From positions 1 to 38,388 of the forward strand of contig JAAYQA010000019.1 of the NCBI GenBank assembly GCA_012519495.1: a stretch of DNA of 38,388 bases, read 5' to 3'. Positions 33,446-38,388 of this stretch are shown piece after piece; within the stretch, counting starts at the first letter, position 1, and each line of letters begins with the position of its first letter. The position numbers were made by a program, and so were the translations under genes. The stretch comes from Tissierellia bacterium (GTDB lineage Bacteria > Bacillota > Clostridia > Tissierellales > Peptoniphilaceae). The notes beneath the pieces were generated by a model that made no database searches, was not told the DNA's origin, and saw only the letters and a program-made list of their open reading frames with translations.

Positions 33446-33738
33446 CCCCTCTGCTTTGTGATCGTGAGTAATCCGTTCGCGGAAAGATGCATGTATCCGA
33501 CGAATTTGGCGTACTATGAAGATCTGATAATTGAGCCCGAGGCCATGTGCCGCGGCGGCACCATCGACCTCTACGGCGAACACATGGCGCACCCCTGTTC
33601 AAGAAGCCCGGTATCCTGAGTGCCGAGATCGGTCTGACGCAGATCGTGCAGTCTAAGTTTGACTGGGATCCGATCGGGCATTACAATCGTTTGTATATTC
33701 TGAAGTCTGAAATTGTTGAACCGGAACATATTAGATAA
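33446..33738 (+). pseudogene. Frameshifted 3' remnant of a nitrilase / carbon-nitrogen hydrolase gene
   Basis: Plus-strand coding remnant of about 95 codons in two frames. The first part reads CFVIVSNPFAERCMYPTNLAYYEDLIIEPEAM, then CRGGTIDLYGEHMAH. Near 33590 the frame breaks and continues in another frame as PLFKKPGILSAEIGLTQIVQSKFDWDPIGHYNR, up to the stop at 33736-33738. The order CRGGT, then a Lys-Pro-Gly-Ile beta strand, then FDWDPIGHYNR fits the C-terminal third of aliphatic/aromatic nitrilases. A missing base in the run CCCC around 33590 explains the shift. The N-terminal two thirds with the catalytic Glu-Lys-Cys are absent. Confidence 0.7.
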
Positions 33739-33831
33739 ACCGAGGGATCTCACTGAAAGGCGACCGGTTTCTTTACGAAACAAGTCGCCTTTCATATGCA
33801 TTGTCATTCATTTCGTTCTTCCGTCTCACTC

Positions 33832-35964
33832 CTATACCGCACAGGGGCTGAAGCCGCACACCTGGCATTCTTCGCAGCCGCCGGAGTGCATCATTTCTCC
33901 GCCGCACATCGGGCAGACATCCGGATTTTCTTCCAGCTCTTCTTCCGCCAGCACTTTGATTTCTTCCTGCAGGCGGTCGATCTTTGTGAGACGGTCTTCT
34001 TTTTTCTGTTTGTCGGTGATAAGGATCCCCGACCGTTCGCAGCCGTCGCGGTAAATGGTGATGCCTTTTAATCCTTTTTTCCAGGCGTAGGTGTATAAGT
34101 CTTCTACTTCGCCAATGGTGAATTCATTGGGCACATTTACAGTCGACGAGATGCTTGCATCGATATGCTGCTGCCAGGCTGCCTGTACGTCGATCCGGTC
34201 TTTGTAGTTCAGATTGGACGTGGTGACAAAGTAATCCGGCAGGTCCTCTTCTTCGTCGATATGATTGACTTCCATATATTCGCGCACGATGGGCGTAAAG
34301 ACTTTGTAGAAGGTTTCGTCCATATGCAGCGATTCAGACTTCCGGGTGTAGGCGATCTGGAACAGGGGTTCCAGGCCGTTGGAGCAGCCGATCAGGGTGG
34401 ATATGGAACCGGTGGGGGCAATCGTCAGCAGCTGGCTGTTTCTGAGGCCGTGTTTTTTCACGAGTTCCAGGGTGTCGGGGTCTGCGTTTTCTATCAGGAA
34501 GGGCGATCGCAATACCGCCTCGGCATCGTAATCCGGGAAGGGACCGTCTTTTTCTGCCAGTCTTGCCGATTCTTTCAGCGCTTCGTTGACCAGAAGATGC
34601 CCGATATAATGGATCAGTTCGACCGATTCATCGGATCCGTAGCGGATGCCCATTTTGATAAACATGTCGGCCGCACCCATGAGACCCAGGCCGATTTGCC
34701 TAAGGCGTTTGGACATATCCCGCTGCTGGGGCAGCGGATGCAGTTTCATATTCTCGTCGAGTATTTCATTCAGATAGACGACGCCTTCTCTCACCATGCG
34801 GCGCAGGCGCTCTTCGTCCAACCTGGCTTCGTCGGTAAAGGGACGCTGCACAAATTCCCCTAAATTGATGGAGCTCAGATTGCAGCTGCCAAAGGCCGGC
34901 AGGGGTTCTTCCGCACAGGGATTGACGCCGGCGTAGGCGAATTTGGGGTCTTCCGACATAAGATGCCAGGCGTTGATTTTGTCCTGGTACAGGATGCCGG
35001 GTTCTGCCATGCGCCAGTTGTTGCGGGCCAGTTTACGGAACAGTTCTTTGGCCCGGACAGGTTTTCTGACTTCTTCGCCGGAGGCTTCTACTTTGAAATA
35101 CAATTCGTATTCTTCGTCGTTTTCCACCGCGCGCATGAATGCATCGTTGATATTCACGGAGATATTTGCATAGGTGACTTTGGACAGATCGGTTTTTACA
35201 TCGACAAATTCTTCAATATCGGGGTGGGATACGTCTAAATTCAGCATCAGGGCGCCGCGTCGGCCACGCATGCCGATCAAGCCCGTTACCAGGGAGAACA
35301 GGTCCATAAAGGATACCGCACCGGTGGTTGTGGCGGCCGCGTTATTGACTCGGGCTCCTTTGGGGCGCAGGCGCGAAAGCGTCAGACCGCAACCGCCGCC
35401 GAAGGAATACGTGCGCGCCAGATACTTGGCCGTGTCGAAGATGTCTTCGATACTGTCTTCCACCTGCGGCATCACATAGCAGTTGGAGAGGGTGATTTTG
35501 CGGCCGATCTTGTCCAGGCCGCGCCCGGCGAGAATCCGTCCCGCGGGCATAAAGCGCTTGTCGCGGATTGCTTTTTTGATATATTCGTTGCCTCCGCTGA
35601 CACGGGTCAGGAATTCATCGAATGTTTCCGCATCGTATTTATACTTTTTCTCGTAGATATCGCGCTGCAGATCGGTCATGTCCCAGCCGTGTTCTCTGAG
35701 CTTGGCGCGTTCCACCCGATACAATATATAGCGCTTGGCCACTTCCGGCGTGTAGCGCATCAGCTGAATTTCTACAAAGTCCTGGATCTCTTCTATGGAT
35801 ACCGTGTCCCGGTCGGAAAAGCGCGCCTCGGCTTCTTCCGCAATTTTCTGCGAGATCTCTTCATCCATGCCGCCCGGCACTTCCGCCATGGCCTTTTCTA
35901 TGGCCTGCTTGATCTTGTCCGCTTCGAAATCGACAAATGCTCCGTTTCGTTTTTCAACTCTCAT
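33832..35964 (-). CDS. nrdJ: Adenosylcobalamin-dependent ribonucleoside-diphosphate reductase (class II)
   Basis: Makes deoxyribonucleotides with a radical generated from adenosylcobalamin and needs no oxygen. It has 710 residues with the ATG at 35964 after GGAGG. An N-terminal ATP-cone regulatory domain covers residues 1-95 (RVEKRNGAFVDFEADKI). The catalytic barrel has SNCYVMPQVEDSIEDIF near 160, FGGGCGLTLSRLRPKG near 190, the active-site stretch NPCAEEPLPAFGSCNLSSIN near 350 (quoted by its ends) and APTGSISTLIGCSNGLEP. The tail has paired cysteines (CPMCGG, CEEC, CGFSPC), typical of NrdJ zinc/redox ends. No NrdB-like subunit gene is adjacent. Paired NrdR-like boxes overlap the promoter. Confidence 0.95.
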   Translation of the reverse strand: MRVEKRNGAFVDFEADKIKQAIEKAMAEVPGGMDEEISQKIAEEAEARFSDRDTVSIEEIQDFVEIQLMRYTPEVAKRYILYRVERAKLREHGWDMTDLQRDIYEKKYKYDAETFDEFLTRVSGGNEYIKKAIRDKRFMPAGRILAGRGLDKIGRKITLSNCYVMPQVEDSIEDIFDTAKYLARTYSFGGGCGLTLSRLRPKGARVNNAAATTTGAVSFMDLFSLVTGLIGMRGRRGALMLNLDVSHPDIEEFVDVKTDLSKVTYANISVNINDAFMRAVENDEEYELYFKVEASGEEVRKPVRAKELFRKLARNNWRMAEPGILYQDKINAWHLMSEDPKFAYAGVNPCAEEPLPAFGSCNLSSINLGEFVQRPFTDEARLDEERLRRMVREGVVYLNEILDENMKLHPLPQQRDMSKRLRQIGLGLMGAADMFIKMGIRYGSDESVELIHYIGHLLVNEALKESARLAEKDGPFPDYDAEAVLRSPFLIENADPDTLELVKKHGLRNSQLLTIAPTGSISTLIGCSNGLEPLFQIAYTRKSESLHMDETFYKVFTPIVREYMEVNHIDEEEDLPDYFVTTSNLNYKDRIDVQAAWQQHIDASISSTVNVPNEFTIGEVEDLYTYAWKKGLKGITIYRDGCERSGILITDKQKKEDRLTKIDRLQEEIKVLAEEELEENPDVCPMCGGEMMHSGGCEECQVCGFSPCAV

Positions 35965-35998
35965 ACAATCCTCCGCAATAATTTTATTGTCGCTATAC

Positions 35999-36045
35999 AT
36001 ACTACATATAGTTGTTTAATGGAATAAAACCACAATATGTATACT
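35999..36045 (-). promoter_or_regulatory. Tandem NrdR-box-like sites in front of nrdJ
   Basis: Two 16-base sites related to the NrdR consensus ACACWATATATWGTGT. One at 36045-36030 reads AGTATACATATTGTGG. The other at 36014-35999 reads CAACTATATGTAGTAT. Each matches about 12 of 16 positions. Their starts are exactly 31 bases apart, three helical turns, which is the known arrangement for NrdR operators. The upstream site lies at the predicted transcription start. Confidence 0.65.
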
Positions 36046-36074
36046 ATCATACGCGGTAGCCGGAGAATATGCAA
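36046..36074 (-). promoter_or_regulatory. nrdJ promoter
   Basis: On the minus strand TTGCAT (36074-36069) and TATGAT (36051-36046) are 17 bases apart. The -10 box directly abuts the first NrdR-like box. The remaining bases from 36075 to the terminator at 36224 show no gene and no cobalamin-riboswitch-like structure. Confidence 0.6.
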
Positions 36075-36223
36075 GCGGGAAAAGCACAGATTTTTGTGCG
36101 CAAAGTACAACAAATGTATGATGTTGCAGTGTTCTATTCGATTTTCGTATAGATCGCGGTAAATTGCGTGCGTTTGTGCCGGGATAAATGCATAAACACA
36201 CCGGAAAAGAATTTTTAGTCAGG

Positions 36224-36268
36224 CAAAAAAACATAAAAAGAGCCCTGCTTAGCAACCAGCGGGCTCTT
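36224..36268 (-). terminator. Intrinsic terminator after the thioredoxin-like lipoprotein gene
   Basis: On the minus strand AAGAGCCC pairs with GGGCTCTT, with an inner GCT/AGC extension, followed by TTTTTATGTTTTTTT. It begins 23 bases after the stop at 36291 and isolates this gene from nrdJ. Confidence 0.85.
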
Positions 36269-36290
36269 GTCGAACGAGGGGTATCTCTGC

Positions 36291-36818
36291 TTATTCCCCG
36301 GCAGCCAGATCGTCCAGATACGTTCGCAATAAATCCTCCGGTATCATACCGACATGGCGCACAACGCGGGTTCCGTCTTCCAGATCGACAAATTCCACGC
36401 CGCTCAGATTCTCCGGTTCATAATAGGCGCCATCCGCGTCGATGAAGATCTGTGTCGGGGTCATGCGGATCAGATATTCCTGGGCGAGGGCTAAATTGGC
36501 ATGCACGTCCACATAGCGAACGATCACGCGGTCGGCGTATTCTTCCTGCACCTGCAAAAGCAGCGGCAGCATTTGTTCGCAGGGCGGGCAGCCGTCCTGG
36601 CTGAACTGCAGCATAACGGGTTTGCCTTCCGCCAGCAGCGCGTCAATATCCACTTCGCCTTTTTCTACTTGCACTTCCGTTTCGCTTGTGTCTTCAGTTG
36701 TTGCTTCCGTAGCGGCTTCGGTTGCGGGCGCGGTCTCTTCTGTGGTTTCCTTTGTTTGATTGCAGGCAGCCAGAAGAAAAATCAATGCCAGCAAACCGAT
36801 GATTCGAATGCTTTTCAT
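36291..36818 (-). CDS. Thioredoxin-like fold lipoprotein
   Basis: Membrane-anchored redox protein of 175 residues facing outside. The signal ends in LLAAC with Cys19 as lipidated residue, followed by a Thr/Glu/Ala-rich linker to about residue 50. The thioredoxin fold then begins, with the active site CPPC (77-80) in FSQDGCPPCEQMLP and the cis-proline in MTPTQIF (Pro121). The CPPC centre is less common than CGPC. The protein may act as an extracytoplasmic thiol reductase or oxidase, for example in cytochrome or lipoprotein maturation, but no CcdA-like partner is nearby. The start has AAAGGAG. The gene is divergent from pepF and shares about 80 bases of intergenic DNA with it. Confidence 0.88.
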   Translation of the reverse strand: MKSIRIIGLLALIFLLAACNQTKETTEETAPATEAATEATTEDTSETEVQVEKGEVDIDALLAEGKPVMLQFSQDGCPPCEQMLPLLLQVQEEYADRVIVRYVDVHANLALAQEYLIRMTPTQIFIDADGAYYEPENLSGVEFVDLEDGTRVVRHVGMIPEDLLRTYLDDLAAGE

Positions 36819-36830
36819 GGGTATATCTCC

Positions 36831-36860
36831 TTTACAGGACTGGTATAATCACAGTATAAC
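36831..36860 (+). promoter_or_regulatory. Probable pepF promoter
   Basis: TTTACA (36831-36836) and TATAAC (36855-36860) are 18 bases apart on the plus strand. A TATAAT at 36844-36849 is a possible alternative -10, and TATACT on the opposite strand (36858-36853) may serve the lipoprotein gene, so the divergent promoters overlap. Confidence 0.45.
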
Positions 36861-36898
36861 ACAAATGCATCGGCGAACCGCCAACAGAAAGGACGACT

Positions 36899-38388
36899 AT
36901 GACACAACACAATTGGGACCTCAGCAAGATCTATGCAAACGATGCCGCACGGCTGGAAGCAAAAGAAAACATTGAATCACAACTGGCCGCACTGCACACG
37001 CTCGCAGGGGGCGGGAAGGATGCGCTGCCGGAGATTCTTCCTGCAGTATTTGATCTGCAACGCCTGTTTTCTTCGTATTACGGCTACACCATGATGAGCC
37101 GGGATGTAAACACAAAAGACCCTTCCGCCCAGCGCATGCAACAGGAGTCCGACGGGATGGAAGCCCGCTTTACTGCCGCTACGGCCTTTGTCCGTCCGCT
37201 GCTATTGTCCTTAACGGAAGAAGAAGTGGAAGAGCTTTTGCAAAAGCCCGACATGGCGCGTTTCCGGATCACGATCGACCGCATTCGCCGGTACAAGGAT
37301 CACACCTTAAGCACCGAAGAAGAGCGGATCCTCTCCTCTTTGGATGAAGTCGGGGGGCAGTTTCAGAACGCCTTTTTCATGCTTTCCTTCGCCGACATGC
37401 GCTTTCCGGACATGGAAGACGGCACGCCGCTTACCCAGTCGAACTATATCTCGCTTTTGGAATCGCAAGACCCGGCCATAAGAAAAGAAGCCTTCACCAA
37501 ATACTACGACACCTACGACAAAGTGAAGAACACCCTGGCGGCCGATATGTACGGCAATGTGGTGGCCAATGTAAGAAAGGCACAGCTCAGAAACTTTTCC
37601 GGCGCGCGTCAGGCAGCGTTGTTTGAAGACGATGTAGATGAACAGGTCTACGATGCACTCGTGGAAGCAGTCAGCGAAAGCCTGCCTGCGCTGCAGGAAT
37701 ACTACCGTATCAAAGGCCGCGCTCAGGGTTTGGATCCGCTGCATATGTACGATGTGTATCTGCCGGTGGATACGGGACAGGATGCCAAAGTAGCCTACGA
37801 AACCGCACAGGGCTGGCTCTTGGAAGCGGTGGCGCCTCTGGGTGAAGAATACAGTAATGTCGTAAAAGAAGCCTTCCGCGACCGCTGGATCGACGTCTAC
37901 CCGAAAGACGGCAAACAGTCCGGCGCCTATTCCGGCGGCAGCTACGATTCGGTGCCGTATATTCTTTTGAACTTTACGGACAATCTGGATTCCGCGTTTA
38001 CCCTGGCGCACGAAATGGGCCACTCCGTGCACAGCAAGTTTGCCCGCGACAATAACACCTTTGAAGACCACGGCTATACCATTTTTGTGGCGGAAGTGGC
38101 CTCCACCTTCAACGAACTGCTCCTGCTGGATTATCTGAAAAAACGCGCCGATTCCGATGCCGAGCGCCTCCGGCTGGTGGACCATCTCTTAAACAGCTTT
38201 AAGTCAACGGTATTTCGTCAGACGATGTTTGCGGAGTTTGAGCATCAGACGCACCGCCGCGTGGAAGACAACGGCACACTGACCGATGAGGAGTTGCGCG
38301 GGATGTATTACGCGCTGAACGAAAAGTATTTTGCGGATTCGGTTGTGCTGGATCAGGAGATCGCGCTGGAATACGCCCGGATCCCCCA
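36899..38388 (+). CDS. pepF: Oligoendopeptidase F (M3B family), C-terminus beyond the window
   Basis: Cytosolic zinc metallopeptidase that cleaves peptides of about 7-17 residues. The first 496 codons are present, of about 600 expected, and the frame is still open at the right edge. It starts MTQHNWDLSKIYANDAA after AGAAAGGA. The N-terminal helical domain includes LFSSYYGYTMMSRDVNTKDPS. The catalytic part has GAYSGGSYDSVPYILLNF, then the zinc motif HEMGH at residues 371-375 in LAHEMGHSVHS. The third ligand Glu lies in the helix VAEVASTFNELLL about 25 residues later. It is the only long plus-strand gene of the window and is divergent from the lipoprotein gene. Confidence 0.95.
   Translation, partial: MTQHNWDLSKIYANDAARLEAKENIESQLAALHTLAGGGKDALPEILPAVFDLQRLFSSYYGYTMMSRDVNTKDPSAQRMQQESDGMEARFTAATAFVRPLLLSLTEEEVEELLQKPDMARFRITIDRIRRYKDHTLSTEEERILSSLDEVGGQFQNAFFMLSFADMRFPDMEDGTPLTQSNYISLLESQDPAIRKEAFTKYYDTYDKVKNTLAADMYGNVVANVRKAQLRNFSGARQAALFEDDVDEQVYDALVEAVSESLPALQEYYRIKGRAQGLDPLHMYDVYLPVDTGQDAKVAYETAQGWLLEAVAPLGEEYSNVVKEAFRDRWIDVYPKDGKQSGAYSGGSYDSVPYILLNFTDNLDSAFTLAHEMGHSVHSKFARDNNTFEDHGYTIFVAEVASTFNELLLLDYLKKRADSDAERLRLVDHLLNSFKSTVFRQTMFAEFEHQTHRRVEDNGTLTDEELRGMYYALNEKYFADSVVLDQEIALEYARIP

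Noticed and set aside
36001..36290. Cobalamin riboswitch in front of the B12-dependent reductase
   Set aside because: No B12-box-like sequence or long multi-helix leader is visible. The region is explained by the promoter, NrdR-like boxes and the neighbouring terminator.
37307..38185. Open frame of 292 codons opposite pepF
   Set aside because: Antisense to the HEMGH-containing peptidase frame, which is clearly the real gene even though it has no stop in the window.

Overview
The window comes from the chromosome of a Bacillota bacterium, most likely an anaerobic member of the Clostridia with roughly balanced base composition (judged by eye). The main evidence is conserved gene order. The ctsR-mcsA-mcsB-clpC-radA-(carD)-yacL-ispD-ispF block and the rho-rpmE-prmC-prfA-sua5-ywlE-rpiB-upp block both match classic Firmicutes neighbourhoods. 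A B12-dependent class II ribonucleotide reductase and strong AGGAGG-type ribosome binding sites agree with this. Almost everything is on the minus strand. Only two genes are on the plus strand: a 54-codon gene at 15926-16090 and the oligoendopeptidase gene that leaves the window at its right edge.

Layout from left to right. (1) 1-3020: a sugar ABC transporter operon (binding lipoprotein, MalF-like permease, start of the second permease) behind a promoter with operator-like repeats. (2) 3192-5590: a MarR-family regulator translationally coupled to ftsH, behind a consensus promoter whose -10 box lies in a palindrome. (3) 5721-11300: two class-I glutamine-amidotransferase-like hydrolases, an unknown 170-aa protein, a VanY-type peptidase lipoprotein, an ApbE flavin transferase lipoprotein and a DUF445 membrane protein. 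(4) 11397-20702: ispF, ispD, the PIN-domain protein, carD, radA and the clpC operon. The plus-strand mini-gene sits between clpC and radA. (5) 20699-23377: a Nudix hydrolase and an EF-G-like GTPase. (6) 23423-33033: a tightly overlapping translation and housekeeping operon with rpmE and rho upstream. (7) 33060-33740: a decayed stretch holding 3' remnants of a glutamate dehydrogenase and a nitrilase. (8) 33832-38388: nrdJ with paired NrdR-like boxes, a thioredoxin-like lipoprotein and pepF.

Several genes form one physiological theme. CtsR, McsA, McsB, ClpC and the arginine phosphatase YwlE together make a complete protein-arginine-phosphorylation and degradation circuit. FtsH adds a second AAA+ protease.

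The most unusual item is the 54-residue plus-strand protein. It consists almost entirely of the sigma-54 C-terminal RpoN box, the domain that reads the -24 promoter element, with no core-binding or activator-interacting region. It has its own sigma-A-type promoter and an intrinsic terminator. A near-perfect -24/-12 element lies between its predicted transcription start and its start codon. This suggests a free-standing DNA-binding domain that could bind its own leader, an inference that can be tested. The second unusual item is an in-frame fusion of a cation-diffusion-facilitator transporter to a Sua5/YwlC tRNA-modification enzyme.
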